Shown one piece after another: positions 40,201 to 48,757 of a DNA stretch of 64,000 nt. The notes beneath the pieces were generated by a model. The model saw nothing but the letters and a program-made list of their open reading frames with translations, ran no database searches and was not told the DNA's origin. The translations under genes and the position numbers were made by a program. The stretch spans positions 245,800 through 309,799 of the forward strand of contig NZ_LMDV01000012.1 of assembly GCF_001425175.1 (NCBI RefSeq), written 5' to 3'. This DNA comes from Nocardioides sp. Root1257. Lineage in GTDB: Bacteria; Actinomycetota; Actinomycetes; Propionibacteriales; Nocardioidaceae. Numbering within the stretch: the stretch's first letter is position 1; the number at the start of each line of letters is the position of its first letter.

Positions 40201-41069
40201 GCGACCGCATCGACGTCCGCAAGACCTACAAGCTCTACATCGGCGGCGCGTTCCCGCGCTCGGAGTCGGCGTACTCCTACGAGGTCACCGACACCAAGGG
40301 GAAGTTCGTGGCCAACGCGGCCCTCGCGTCCCGCAAGGACGCGCGCGACGCCGTCATCGCCGCGCGCAAGGCGTTCGGCGGCTGGTCCTCGCGCACGGCG
40401 TACAACCGAGCGCAGATCCTCTACCGGATCGCCGAGGTCATGGAGGACCGGCGCCCGCAGTTCGTGCAGGCCGTCGTGCAGTCCGAGGGGTTGTCGGCCA
40501 GCAAGGCCGAGAAGACGCTCGACGCGGCCATCGACCGGCTCGTCTGGTACGCCGGGTGGGCCGACAAGGTCACCCAGGTGATCGGCAACGCCAACCCCGT
40601 CGGCGGGCCGTTCTTCAACCTCTCGACGCCCGAGCCGACCGGGGTCGTCGCCGTCCTCGCACCGCAGGAGTCCTCGCTGCTCGGCCTGGTCAGCGTCGTC
40701 GCGCCCGCGATCGTCACCGGCAACACCGTCGTCGTGGTGTCGTCCTACGACCGGCCGCTGCCGGCCGTGACCTTCGCCGAGGTGCTGGCGACCTCCGACG
40801 TGCCCGGTGGCGTGGTCAACATCCTCACCGGCTCGGCCGCCACGGTCGCTCCGTGGCTCGCCTCGCACATGGACGTCAACGCGATCGACCTGACGGGCAT
40901 CGCCGGCGACGCGACCCTCGCGACCGACCTCGAGGTCGCCGCCGCCGACAACCTCAAGCGGGTCCGCCGCGCCCCGGCCGCCGAGCCCGACTGGGCCCTC
41001 GACCCCGGCCTCGAGCCGATGACGGCGTTCCTGGAGATCAAGACCGTCTGGCACCCGATCGGCGTCTGA
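40197..41069 (+). CDS. Truncated aldehyde dehydrogenase-like protein without catalytic domain
   Basis: A 290-aa protein corresponding to the N-terminal cofactor-binding half of an aldehyde dehydrogenase (KTYKLYIGGAFPRSESAYSYEV; VVAPAIVTGNTVVVVSSYDRPLPAVTFAEVL; GGVVNILTG). Where the full enzyme has LELGGK and later the catalytic Cys, this protein reads through AADNLKRVRRAPAAEP into a short tail (MTAFLEIKTVWHPIG) and stops. It cannot be an ordinary dehydrogenase. The reading frame is clean, so it looks like a conserved short form rather than decay. Translational coupling to the full-length enzyme suggests it is a subunit or scaffold. Confidence 0.85.
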   Translation: MSDRIDVRKTYKLYIGGAFPRSESAYSYEVTDTKGKFVANAALASRKDARDAVIAARKAFGGWSSRTAYNRAQILYRIAEVMEDRRPQFVQAVVQSEGLSASKAEKTLDAAIDRLVWYAGWADKVTQVIGNANPVGGPFFNLSTPEPTGVVAVLAPQESSLLGLVSVVAPAIVTGNTVVVVSSYDRPLPAVTFAEVLATSDVPGGVVNILTGSAATVAPWLASHMDVNAIDLTGIAGDATLATDLEVAAADNLKRVRRAPAAEPDWALDPGLEPMTAFLEIKTVWHPIGV

Positions 41070-41084
41070 CCGCCCGTAGGGCGG
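41070..41084 (+). terminator. Hairpin after the aldehyde dehydrogenase pair
   Basis: CCGCCC-GTA-GGGCGG forms a tight 6-bp stem with a 3-nt loop starting at the base after the stop codon. It closes the deoC operon. There is no T-run. Confidence 0.5.
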
Positions 41085-41133
41085 GTCCGCGGCCGACCGT
41101 TTGTCCGGTGCCGGCAGCGGGGATGAGCCCAGC

Positions 41134-41415
41134 ATGACCCTCCACGTCGATCCCGCCGCCGTACGCCGCGCGTGGCTGCACGGGGTCGACGCCGGCGTCG
41201 AGGTCACGGCCGCCCGGCGCCGTACGTCGGCGGCGAGCGGGACGGACCTGGCGACCGTCGCGTCCGTGGTCGCCGACGCCGCCGCCGACCTGGCCGGCGT
41301 CCTCGACGTGTGCGAGGCGCTCGTCACCGAGCACGGCACCAACCTCGAGGCGTGCCTGTCGACGTACGAGACGACCGACCACACCAGCGCGGGAGCGTTC
41401 GATGGGCTTCGGTGA
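41134..41415 (+). CDS. WXG100/ESX-like small helical protein with YxxxD export motif
   Basis: A 93-aa helical protein. It begins LHVDPAAVRRAWLHGVDAGVEV and is predicted to form a helical hairpin. Near the C-terminus it has Tyr78-E-T-T-Asp82, fitting the YxxxD/E type VII secretion signal. It lacks Trp-x-Gly itself, but the next gene, overlapping by 14 bp, has a WxG motif, so the pair resembles a heterodimeric ESX substrate. No ESX core gene (EccC, EccD) is in the window. The start ATG at 41134 has no clear ribosome site. Confidence 0.6.
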   Translation: MTLHVDPAAVRRAWLHGVDAGVEVTAARRRTSAASGTDLATVASVVADAAADLAGVLDVCEALVTEHGTNLEACLSTYETTDHTSAGAFDGLR

Positions 41416-42922
41416 GGACCTGCTCGACGACACTGTCACCGAGCTCCGCTCGATCCTGGCCGACCTCCAGGGCATCGACCTCTGGCCGCCCTGGGACGCG
41501 GCCGAGACGATCGTGCGCCTGGTCTCCCGGGCCGTCGAGATCGCGTCCCAGCCGCCCGAGCCCGACCCGTCCAACCTGCGCGACGCCGCCGACGAGTGGC
41601 GGCTCATCGCCACCACGACGGACCGGGCGCACGCCTCCCTGGAGTCGCTGCACGACGAGATCACGACGGCCATCTGGGAGGGCGACGCCGGCAACGGGTT
41701 CCGCAGCTCCGTCACGGTGCTCTCGGACAAGGTCGACACCGTCCCGGAGGCGGCGCGGGGCGTCGCGACGGCCCTCGACACGATGGCGGGCTCGATGGAC
41801 GCCGCCCGCAAGCGGCACGCCGATGCGTTCGACGGCCTCCGCGACCACCTGTCGATCTCGTGGGACGACGCCCTCCCCTGGGAGCTGGTCAGCAAGCTGA
41901 GCGGCATCGTCGGCGAGGTCATCGACGCCGTCCAGGACCTGATCGGAGCCTACGAGGACGCCGCCGAGGCGGCCGCCACCGCCCGCCGGGCGGTCGTCAC
42001 CGCGATGGACGGCATCGAGCTGCCCGACCACCTCCCGTCAGCGCCGGGCGCGGTGCCCAGCACCATCGACCTGGTCAACCAGTGGTCCGACGACGAGGGG
42101 CCGCTCGACGGCTCGACCCTCTCCCGCTACGACGACGCCCTGGGCGCCATGAGCGCCGACGAGCGCGCCGAGGTACGCCGGCTGCTCGAGGGCAGCGACC
42201 CGGCCGCCCGGGCGTGGATCATGGCGGCCGTGGCATCCGGGCTCAGCGGCGACGCGCTCACGAACTACGCGCACCAGCTGGACCAGATGAGTCCCAGCGA
42301 GCTCCGCGACCTCGATCCCAGCGGCTTCCGCGGCGACCAGGCCACCCAACCCGACCAGACGACCTGCGGCTCGTCCTCCCTGGTCATGTCGCGGATGGAG
42401 AACGACCCGGCGTACGCGATGTGGATGCAGACCGGCTACGACCCGCTGACGGGCGAGACCGACCCGCGCACGCCGGAGGAGCGGTTCGCCGACGAGTCGC
42501 AGGCGATGCACGTGCGCACCAATCTGCCCGTGGATCGCGACCACGACCTGCAGTTCCCGTGGCCGCCGCAGGCCGGCACCCAACCCTGGGCGCTGGCGGC
42601 CGAGATGTCGGCCGACGGCGGCTCGGGCGTCCCCGGCACGTCGTACGACGTCACCGTCGTCGACCCCGACGACCGGGGCCGCAGCTTCGACGCCGTCGTG
42701 CGGGCCAGCGAGGACGGCAGCACGGTGCCGATCTACGTCGGCGACGACACCCGGCCCGGTCACGTCACGCTCGTCACCGCCAGCCAGGGCGGTGACACCC
42801 TGTCGGTCTACGACCCCTCCGAGGGCTCGACCATCACCGTCTCGCGCGACGACTGGGTCAACGGCACCCTCGACGTGGCCGGCTGGAGCGAGCCGTGGTT
42901 CGTCGTGGTCCCGGAGTCGTGA
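41402..42922 (+). CDS. Putative type VII effector: WxG helical domain plus C39/papain-like peptidase domain
   Basis: A 506-aa protein not identified by name. Residues 1-205 are helical, with Trp92-Glu-Gly94 in TAIWEGDAGNGF, as in ESX/LXG-type substrates. A linker with a second helical part runs to about 310. The C-terminal domain (about 315-506) has Cys322 in QPDQTTCGSSSLV, His454 in RPGHVTLV and Asp471 in SVYDPSEG, spaced like a Cys-His-Asp triad of C39/papain-like peptidases. PWALAAEM (396-403) lies between. The same motifs recur in the protein at 44620-45051. I infer a secreted peptidase effector or wall-modifying enzyme; this is not proven. Coding overlaps the small ESX-like gene before and a lipoprotein gene after (GTGA). 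Confidence 0.6.
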   Translation: MGFGEDLLDDTVTELRSILADLQGIDLWPPWDAAETIVRLVSRAVEIASQPPEPDPSNLRDAADEWRLIATTTDRAHASLESLHDEITTAIWEGDAGNGFRSSVTVLSDKVDTVPEAARGVATALDTMAGSMDAARKRHADAFDGLRDHLSISWDDALPWELVSKLSGIVGEVIDAVQDLIGAYEDAAEAAATARRAVVTAMDGIELPDHLPSAPGAVPSTIDLVNQWSDDEGPLDGSTLSRYDDALGAMSADERAEVRRLLEGSDPAARAWIMAAVASGLSGDALTNYAHQLDQMSPSELRDLDPSGFRGDQATQPDQTTCGSSSLVMSRMENDPAYAMWMQTGYDPLTGETDPRTPEERFADESQAMHVRTNLPVDRDHDLQFPWPPQAGTQPWALAAEMSADGGSGVPGTSYDVTVVDPDDRGRSFDAVVRASEDGSTVPIYVGDDTRPGHVTLVTASQGGDTLSVYDPSEGSTITVSRDDWVNGTLDVAGWSEPWFVVVPES

Positions 42923-44019
42923 GGGTGCGCACCGGAGCGGCCTCCGCCCTTGTCGGCGGGCTGCTCCTCACCGGCTGCTCGGACCTGCCCGGCGACCTCT
43001 ACGCGGACCCGGTCGACCTCACCCGTGCCCAGGCCGTGTGGAGCGACCCCTGGGTGGCGCCGAATGACCTCGCGGTGCCCGAGGCCGCCTACGGCAGCAA
43101 CGGGCAGGTCGACCGCACCGCCGGCGTCCGGCGGACGACGTACGCCGGCGTCGACGCGACCGCCGCGACCGGGCAGGAGGTCGCCGCCGCTGAGCAGCAC
43201 GACTGGACGCTCGTCGGGGCGACCTGCGCCGACGACGAGGTCACGGCGGTGCTCACGCGCGGCGGCACGGACCCCGACGCTGCCGCCGTCGCCGAGGTCG
43301 GGGCCCGGGCGGACGACGGCCTCGTCGACGTCGTCGTCACCGCCGAGGTCCCCCACCACGTGGACGAGGACTGGCCGGGCCTCGGGCCGGCCGTCGCCGC
43401 CGAGGACACCTGCCTGGGCGGGGGCTCGGACCACCCGGCCCCGGACCTGCCCGGGGGCGAGCCGCGCGGCGACGCGGACGACGACGTGGACGCACCGTCC
43501 TGGTCGGACGACGGTCCCACCGCCGACGACGAGGCCCGGAGCTCGGCCCTCGACGCGGACCCGTGGTTCGCGTCGCTCGGCACCCCCGTCCCGGACCCCG
43601 ACACCCCCGACGGCGACCGGCGGCGCCACGCGCCCGCAGCCACCGGCACCCTGACCCCCGGACCGCGTCAGCCGTCGGCGGCCCTCGCCGCGGTCGTCGG
43701 CTCGATGACCGGCTGGCTCCCGACGTACGCCGCCTGCTCGCGGAGCACCGGCGGCGTGGTCACGCTGCGCCTGGACGCCGAGGACGGGCAGAGCGCCGGC
43801 CCCGTCGTCGCCCGGCTGGAGGCCGTCCCCGGCGACGCCGGCGCGGTCTCCTGGACGGTCACGCTGCCTGTCGTGGGCGGCCCCGACCAGTCCTGGGTCG
43901 ACCAGGTCGACCCGCTCCCCGACCCGACCTGCCTGGCCTCCGCAACAGCCCCGCGGCAGCCGGTCGTCGAGGGCACCCCGGTGGGGCTGATCGGCGCTCT
44001 GCAACCACTGCAAGAATAG
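42919..44019 (+). CDS. Lipoprotein of unknown function in the ESX-like locus
   Basis: A 366-aa protein starting at GTG inside the stop codon of the peptidase-like gene. A short signal peptide ends in a lipobox (LLLTGC, Cys at about residue 20). The mature protein is strongly acidic, with a Asp/Pro-rich central linker (about 165-240). There are five further Cys residues, in GATCADDE, EDTCLGG, YAACSRS and DPTCLASA among others. I recognise no domain. Its strict coupling to the effector-like gene suggests a surface partner: immunity protein, inhibitor or receptor. Confidence 0.65.
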   Translation: MRVRTGAASALVGGLLLTGCSDLPGDLYADPVDLTRAQAVWSDPWVAPNDLAVPEAAYGSNGQVDRTAGVRRTTYAGVDATAATGQEVAAAEQHDWTLVGATCADDEVTAVLTRGGTDPDAAAVAEVGARADDGLVDVVVTAEVPHHVDEDWPGLGPAVAAEDTCLGGGSDHPAPDLPGGEPRGDADDDVDAPSWSDDGPTADDEARSSALDADPWFASLGTPVPDPDTPDGDRRRHAPAATGTLTPGPRQPSAALAAVVGSMTGWLPTYAACSRSTGGVVTLRLDAEDGQSAGPVVARLEAVPGDAGAVSWTVTLPVVGGPDQSWVDQVDPLPDPTCLASATAPRQPVVEGTPVGLIGALQPLQE

Positions 44020-44023
44020 GCCG

Positions 44024-44620
44024 GTGCACGCGCAGGTGATCGTCCTTGCTGGCCCGTCCGGGGCCGGGAAGTCCCGTCTCGCCGAACGCATCGGGCTGCC
44101 GGTGCTCCGGCTCGACGACTTCTACAAGAGTGCAGGCGACCCCTCGCTCCCGCTGATCACCGAGGGCGCCAACGCCGGCATCGTCGACTGGGACGTCCCG
44201 GAGTCGTGGCTGCTCGCCGACGCCATGGCCGCGCTCGACGAGCTCTGCCGCACCGGCCGGACCGAGGTGCCCGTCTACGACATCTCCCTGAGCGCGCGCA
44301 CCGGTTGGCAGGCGCTTGACCTCGGCGAGCACCGCCTCTTCGTCGCGGAGGGGATCTTCGCCCAGGAGGTCGTCGGCCGGTGCGAGACGAGCGGGCTGCT
44401 CGCGGCGGCGTACTGCGTGCGCCAGCACCCGATGGTGACCTTCTGGCGACGGCTCACCCGCGACCTGCGCGAGCACCGCAAGCCACCGCTCGTGCTCGTG
44501 CGGCGCGGCCTCGCGCTGATGCGCGACCAGCAGCGCGTCGTGTCGCACGCCGTGGACCTCGGCTGCGAGCCGATGACCTCGGACCAGGCGTACGCCGCGG
44601 TCGGACGACTGGCCGTCTGA
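44024..44620 (+). CDS. Uridine kinase-like P-loop kinase
   Basis: A 198-aa P-loop kinase. Walker A is LAGPSGAGKSRLAE near the N-terminus, followed by the acceptor-binding LRLDDFYKSAGDPSLP and IVDWDVPESW, as in uridine/cytidine kinases. FVAEGIFAQEVV occupies the usual Walker-B-like position. It could phosphorylate uridine in the salvage scheme, although family members use other substrates. It starts at GTG 4 nt after the lipoprotein stop and shares one base with the next gene (TGATG), so it sits inside the same operon. Confidence 0.82.
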   Translation: MHAQVIVLAGPSGAGKSRLAERIGLPVLRLDDFYKSAGDPSLPLITEGANAGIVDWDVPESWLLADAMAALDELCRTGRTEVPVYDISLSARTGWQALDLGEHRLFVAEGIFAQEVVGRCETSGLLAAAYCVRQHPMVTFWRRLTRDLREHRKPPLVLVRRGLALMRDQQRVVSHAVDLGCEPMTSDQAYAAVGRLAV

Positions 44621-45051
44621 TGCCCGACTGGCCGCGGCAACCCGACAACCGGACCTGCGGCCCGTCCTCGGTCGTCGTGGCCGAGGGGCTGCCGGGCCCG
44701 TGGCCCGACTTCGAGGCCGACGTGCTGGCCATGCACCGGCGGCTGACCGGGCTGCGCGACCGCAACGGTCGGTGGCAGCTGCCCTGGCTGCGGATGTTCG
44801 GCACCCCGCCGTGGGCGGTGGCGCGGGAGCTGGGTGGGCGGGTGCGCCGCTACCGCCAGGCCGAGGTGCTGGCCGCCCTGCCGGCCCCGGTCCCGGTCTT
44901 CCTGGGGAGCCGGTGGCTGCCCCGCCACGTCGTCCTGGTGCTGGACGAGCGTGACGGGGAGCCCTTCGTCTACAACCCCGCGGTGGGGGCCGTCGTCCCG
45001 ATCTCGTCGTCGCGGTGGAAGCACCGCTGGTGGGCGGTGCTCCCCCGCTGA
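44620..45051 (+). CDS. Small C39/papain-like peptidase-domain protein
   Basis: A 143-aa protein without a signal peptide. It has Cys13 in QPDNRTCGPSSVV, His103 in LPRHVVLVLD and Asn119 in FVYNPAVG, matching Cys322, His454 and Asp471 of the effector-like protein at 41402-42922; PWAVAREL (64-71) matches PWALAAEM. The two are therefore homologous domains in one locus, one free and one fused to a WxG domain. A cytoplasmic processing or competitive role is possible. The name and substrate are unknown. Confidence 0.6.
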   Translation: MPDWPRQPDNRTCGPSSVVVAEGLPGPWPDFEADVLAMHRRLTGLRDRNGRWQLPWLRMFGTPPWAVARELGGRVRRYRQAEVLAALPAPVPVFLGSRWLPRHVVLVLDERDGEPFVYNPAVGAVVPISSSRWKHRWWAVLPR

Positions 45052-45053
45052 CG

Positions 45054-45091
45054 GATCAGGCCAGGCAGATCAGGCCAGGCAGGTCAGGCCA
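45054..45091. repeat. 14-bp tandem repeat, 2.7 copies
   Basis: GATCAGGCCAGGCA is present twice in tandem (45054-45067, 45068-45081) followed by a partial copy. It spans the short gap between two convergent genes and runs into the last codons of the SHOCT protein gene. Confidence 0.8.
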
Positions 45092-45467
45092 GCGCCTTCG
45101 CCTTGAGCGCGTCGAACTCGGCCTGGGAGATGGCGCCGGAGTCGAGCAGCGCCTTGGCCCGCGCGATCTCGTCGGCCGGCGAGGCGCCGCCGCCCGAGAC
45201 CGAGCGGATGTACTCCTCCTGGCTGGCCTGCGCCTGCTTCACTGCCGCGATGTTGCGCTCGGCCATGCCCTGGCCGCGGGCGATCAGGTACACCAGCGAG
45301 GTGACCAGCGGGAAGATGATCAGGAAGAACACCCAGAACGCCTTCGCCCAGCCGCTGGTGTCCCGGTCGCGGAACAGGTCCGTGAGGATCTGGAACAGCA
45401 CCACGAGGTACGCCATGAGCAGGAAGAAGGAGATGATGAACCAGAAGAAGTCCCAGAAAGAGTCCAT
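45084..45467 (-). CDS. PLDc_N and SHOCT domain membrane protein
   Basis: A 127-aa protein. Two hydrophobic helices (about residues 4-26 and 42-63, with the PLDc_N-like WAKAFWVFFLIIFPLVTSLVYLIARG) are followed by a SHOCT segment at the C-terminus (ADEIARAKALLDSGAISQAEFDALKAKAL). SHOCT is a short oligomerisation motif. Proteins of this design are common in actinobacteria and their role is unknown. TACGGT lies 6 nt before the ATG with no Shine-Dalgarno (leaderless pattern). Confidence 0.82.
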   Translation of the reverse strand: MDSFWDFFWFIISFFLLMAYLVVLFQILTDLFRDRDTSGWAKAFWVFFLIIFPLVTSLVYLIARGQGMAERNIAAVKQAQASQEEYIRSVSGGGASPADEIARAKALLDSGAISQAEFDALKAKALA

Positions 45468-45483
45468 GGCAGGACCGTAGGGA

Positions 45484-46692
45484 CTACCTCACCTCGACGG
45501 GCTCACCTGAACCGGGTGAGCGGCCCGCCAGCAGTCGCTGGGCGAGCAGCGGGCAGACCAGGACGGTGACCGCTCCCCCGGCGACCAGCACGGACGCGTT
45601 GGTCGGGGTCATCTGACCGGCGTCGACCGCGACCGCGGTCACGGCCACGATGATCGGCAGGCCGGTCGAGGCGAAGAGCCCCATCGAGAGGCTCTCCCGG
45701 CGGTCGAAGACGCGGTTGCCCTCCTCCCGGGTCGTCCAGGTCGCGGCCAGCACCAGCCCGCCGCGGACCAGCAGGATCAGGGCGAGGAAGGCGACGAGGG
45801 CCACCGGCTCGTCGACCACGGCCTGCGGGTCGATCGCCATCCCCGAGGTGATGAAGAAGACCGGGATCAGCAGCCCGAAGGCGAGACCCTCGAGCTTGTG
45901 CTCCAGGCTCTCGTGGCCCTCGGGGATCAGACGGCGCAGGATGAACCCCGCGGCGAACGCGCCGAGGACGGCGTCCAGCTCGAAGGTCGCCGCGGCGGCG
46001 CCGAGGGTGACCAGGAGCAGCACCACGAGCCTGACCTGGGTCTGGCCGGAGGTCTCGGCGCCCCGTCGGACGACCTCGAGCACCCGCGAGCCCTCACGGC
46101 TGTGGCGCACGGACAGGCGGTGCACCAGCACCGCGAGGAGCGCGAACGCCCCGAGCACCACGACCGAGCCGATCGGACCGCGCACGCCGAGCAGCACGGC
46201 CATCGCGACGATCGGCCCCAGCTCGCCGTACGCGCCGTGGTTCATCAGCGCCCGGCCGAAGCCCGTGGTGAGCAGGCCGCTGTCCTTGAGGATCGGCAGC
46301 AGCGTGCCGAGGGCGGTCGAGGTCAGGGCGATCGCGACCGCCACCTCGGCGTGGATGTGCTCGGAGAGCCCGATCAGCGCGATCAGCCCGAGCGCCACGA
46401 CGAGGCAGATCAGCCAGGTGGCGAGCGCTCGGCGCCCGCCGCGTCCCACCAGCTCCTCGACCTCGATCTCGTAGCCGGCGAGCAGGAAGAGCATGCCGAG
46501 CCCGAGCTCGCGCAGCATCGCGATGCCCTCCCCCGTCTCGGCGAGGTCGAGGACGTTCGGGCCGATGACGATGCCGAGCACCAGGAGCAGCACGACCTCG
46601 GGCACCTTCCCGCGCAGCACCAGTCCGGTGAGCAGCGGGGCGAGCACGGCACAGAGGGCGACCCAGAAGAGCGAGTCGCCCGCCGAGGGCAT
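45484..46692 (-). CDS. CPA2-type cation/proton antiporter
   Basis: A 402-aa membrane protein with about 12 helices of the Na+/H+ exchanger fold. Landmarks are VVLLLVLGIVIGPNVLDL, LGMLFLLAGYEIEVEEL, the discontinuous-helix region FELDAVLGAFAAGFILRRLIPEG with its conserved acidic residue, and LLIPVFFITSGMAIDP. There is no C-terminal TrkA domain, so nucleotide gating is not apparent. It probably exchanges K+ or Na+ for H+. The ATG at 46692 shares one base with the stop of the upstream DUF3592 gene (TGATG), indicating coupled translation. Confidence 0.88.
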   Translation of the reverse strand: MPSAGDSLFWVALCAVLAPLLTGLVLRGKVPEVVLLLVLGIVIGPNVLDLAETGEGIAMLRELGLGMLFLLAGYEIEVEELVGRGGRRALATWLICLVVALGLIALIGLSEHIHAEVAVAIALTSTALGTLLPILKDSGLLTTGFGRALMNHGAYGELGPIVAMAVLLGVRGPIGSVVVLGAFALLAVLVHRLSVRHSREGSRVLEVVRRGAETSGQTQVRLVVLLLVTLGAAAATFELDAVLGAFAAGFILRRLIPEGHESLEHKLEGLAFGLLIPVFFITSGMAIDPQAVVDEPVALVAFLALILLVRGGLVLAATWTTREEGNRVFDRRESLSMGLFASTGLPIIVAVTAVAVDAGQMTPTNASVLVAGGAVTVLVCPLLAQRLLAGRSPGSGEPVEVR

Positions 46693-47168
46693 CAGGACGT
46701 CCAGACCACGAAGACCAGGAGCAGCCACGCGGCCGCGACACCGACCGCGATGAGGCTCGTCAGAGCAGCGAGCACGAACCACGTGCGACCCGCGCCCTCC
46801 GCGTCGCCCTCGGTCGCCGCGACGTCCACGCGGTCCGGGTGCTCGGGGTCGTAGGCGATCTCGATCGGGTCGCCGACCCGCGGCGGCGGGGACGGTACGT
46901 CGGTCAGGGTCTGCGCCTCGATCGGCTCCGCGGCCCCGGCCGGCTGGTAGCTGACGCGCGGGAAGTAGCGGGTGTCCGGCTCGGCGCCGAGGCTGAGGTC
47001 CTTGGCCTCGAGGGCGACCACGGTGCCGGTCATGGCGACCGCCCGGCTGCGGAAGCTGACGGCGGAGCGGCGTACGGCCCGACCCTTCACGAGGAGGCCC
47101 GCGCCGACCAGGAGGATCAGGACCGCCGAGCCGAGCAGCAGCACGGTCGGCACGTAGTGGATCTTCAC
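46692..47168 (-). CDS. DUF3592 membrane protein
   Basis: A 158-aa protein with a membrane helix at each end (about residues 7-27 and 130-155). The central soluble part, ARAMTGTVVALEAKD-like then YFPRVSYQPAGAAEPIEAQTL and DPIEIAYDPEHPDRVDV, is the DUF3592 pattern. It starts at GTG overlapping the adenosine deaminase stop (GTGA). Function is unknown. Confidence 0.8.
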   Translation of the reverse strand: MKIHYVPTVLLLGSAVLILLVGAGLLVKGRAVRRSAVSFRSRAVAMTGTVVALEAKDLSLGAEPDTRYFPRVSYQPAGAAEPIEAQTLTDVPSPPPRVGDPIEIAYDPEHPDRVDVAATEGDAEGAGRTWFVLAALTSLIAVGVAAAWLLLVFVVWTS

Positions 47169-48259
47169 GACGCGACCTCCTCGCGGAGCGCGGCGTACGC
47201 CGGCTTGATGACGTCGGAGATCAGCGCCAGCCGCTCGTCGAAGGGCAGGAACGCCGACTTCATCGCGTTGAGCGTGAACCACTCCAGGTCGTCGAGACCG
47301 TAGCCGAACGCGTCGACGAGCGAGCTCATCTCGTGGGTCATCGACGTCTTGCTCATCAACCGGTTGTCGGTGTTGACCGTGACCCGGAAGCGCAGCTCCT
47401 TCAGCAGCCCGATCGGGTGCTCCGCGATCGACGCGGCCGCCCCCGTCTGGATGTTGGACCAGGGACACATCTCGAGCGGGATGCGCTTGTCGCGGACGTA
47501 CGCCGCCAGCAGGCCGAGCTCGACCGAGCCGTCGTCCTGCACGGTGATGTCGTCGATGATGCGGACGCCGTGGCCGAGCCGGTCCGCGCCGCACCACTGG
47601 ATCGCCTGCCAGATCGACGGCAGCCCGAACGCCTCGCCGGCGTGGATGGTGAAGTGGAAGTTCTCGCGCTGGAGGTACTCGAACGCGTCGAGGTGGCGGG
47701 TGGGCGGGTAGCCCGCCTCCGCGCCGGCGATGTCGAAGCCGGCGACCCCACGGTCGCGCCAGGCCACGGCGAGCTCGGCGATCTCCATCGAGCGGGCCTG
47801 GTGCCGCATCGCGGTCAGCAGCTGGCGTACGACGATCCGGCCGCCGGCCGCGGCCACGCCCTCGTCGAAGCCCTCCTGCACGGCGGCGACCACCTCGTCG
47901 AGCGTCAGGCCGGTCTCGACGTGCTGCTCGGGGGCGTAGCGGATCTCGGCGTACACGACGCCGTCGGCAGCCAGGTCCTCCACGCACTCGCGGGCGACGC
48001 GGGTGATCGCCGGCCCGGTCTGCATCACCCCGACGGTGTGGTCGAAGGTCTCGAGGTAGCGCTCGAGCGACCCGGAGTCGGACGCCTCGGCGAACCAGCG
48101 CCCCAGGGACTCTGCCGTCATCTCGCCGCCGACGTCAGGCAGCTGGTGCCCGGAGTCCGCGGCCAGCTCGATGATCGTCTGCGGGCGCAGCCCGCCGTCG
48201 AGGTGATCGTGCAGGAGCACCTTCGGTGCCCTCCGGACCTGGTCACGAGTGGGCGTCAT
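47165..48259 (-). CDS. add: Adenosine deaminase
   Basis: A 364-aa zinc enzyme that converts (deoxy)adenosine to (deoxy)inosine. Zinc ligands are in LLHDHLDGGLRPQT (His-x-His) and in FHFTIHAGEAFG; catalytic Glu is in HAGEAF; NTDNRLMSKTS carries the conserved Asp. I start at ATG 48259; an upstream in-frame TTG at 48271 adds four residues. It is divergent from a MaoC-type hydratase gene. Its inosine product is a substrate for the purine nucleoside phosphorylase at 21288. Confidence 0.95.
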   Translation of the reverse strand: MTPTRDQVRRAPKVLLHDHLDGGLRPQTIIELAADSGHQLPDVGGEMTAESLGRWFAEASDSGSLERYLETFDHTVGVMQTGPAITRVARECVEDLAADGVVYAEIRYAPEQHVETGLTLDEVVAAVQEGFDEGVAAAGGRIVVRQLLTAMRHQARSMEIAELAVAWRDRGVAGFDIAGAEAGYPPTRHLDAFEYLQRENFHFTIHAGEAFGLPSIWQAIQWCGADRLGHGVRIIDDITVQDDGSVELGLLAAYVRDKRIPLEMCPWSNIQTGAAASIAEHPIGLLKELRFRVTVNTDNRLMSKTSMTHEMSSLVDAFGYGLDDLEWFTLNAMKSAFLPFDERLALISDVIKPAYAALREEVAS

Positions 48260-48308
48260 GCCTCGATCCAATCAGACCCGTTGGACCGTGCCGGATATCT
48301 TGGCGCAC

Positions 48309-48757
48309 ATGCGCACGTTCAAGACTCTCGATGAAGTGTCCGCGGCCGTCGGCGAGGAGATCGGCACCTCCGACTGGCTGACGGTCGACCAGGCCCGCGT
48401 GGACCAGTTCGCCGAGGCGACCGGCGACCACCAGTGGATCCACGTCGACGTCGAGCGCGCGAAGGACGGCCCGTTCGGCGGCACCATCGCCCACGGCTAC
48501 CTGACGCTGTCGCTGGTGCCGTTCCTCGGCAGCCAGGTCCTCAGCTTCCAGACGCCCGGCGCGAAGCTCAACTACGGCACCAACAAGGTCCGCTTCCCGA
48601 ACCCGGTCCTGGTGGGCAAGCGGATCCGCGCCCACGTCGCGATCGCCGACGTCGCCGACCTGCCCAAGGGCAAGCAGGCCACGATCCGCTACACGATCGA
48701 GATCGAGGACGAGGCCAAGCCGGCCTGCGTGGCCGAGACCGTCGTCCTGCTGCTGCC

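Noticed and set aside
41070..41133. Possible riboswitch or small RNA between the aldehyde dehydrogenase and ESX-like genes
   Set aside because: Only a simple 6-bp hairpin is present, explained as a terminator; no conserved riboswitch core was seen here or upstream of mutA.
45054..45091. Short tandem repeat as a CRISPR-like or phase-variable array
   Set aside because: It has fewer than three copies, no spacers, and lies at the end of a gene between convergent stops, so neither reading is supported.
48281..48301. TTGGAC (48281-48286) as a -35 for the MaoC gene
   Set aside because: The distance to TATCTT is only 9 bp, too short for a promoter; only the -10-like hexamer is kept.
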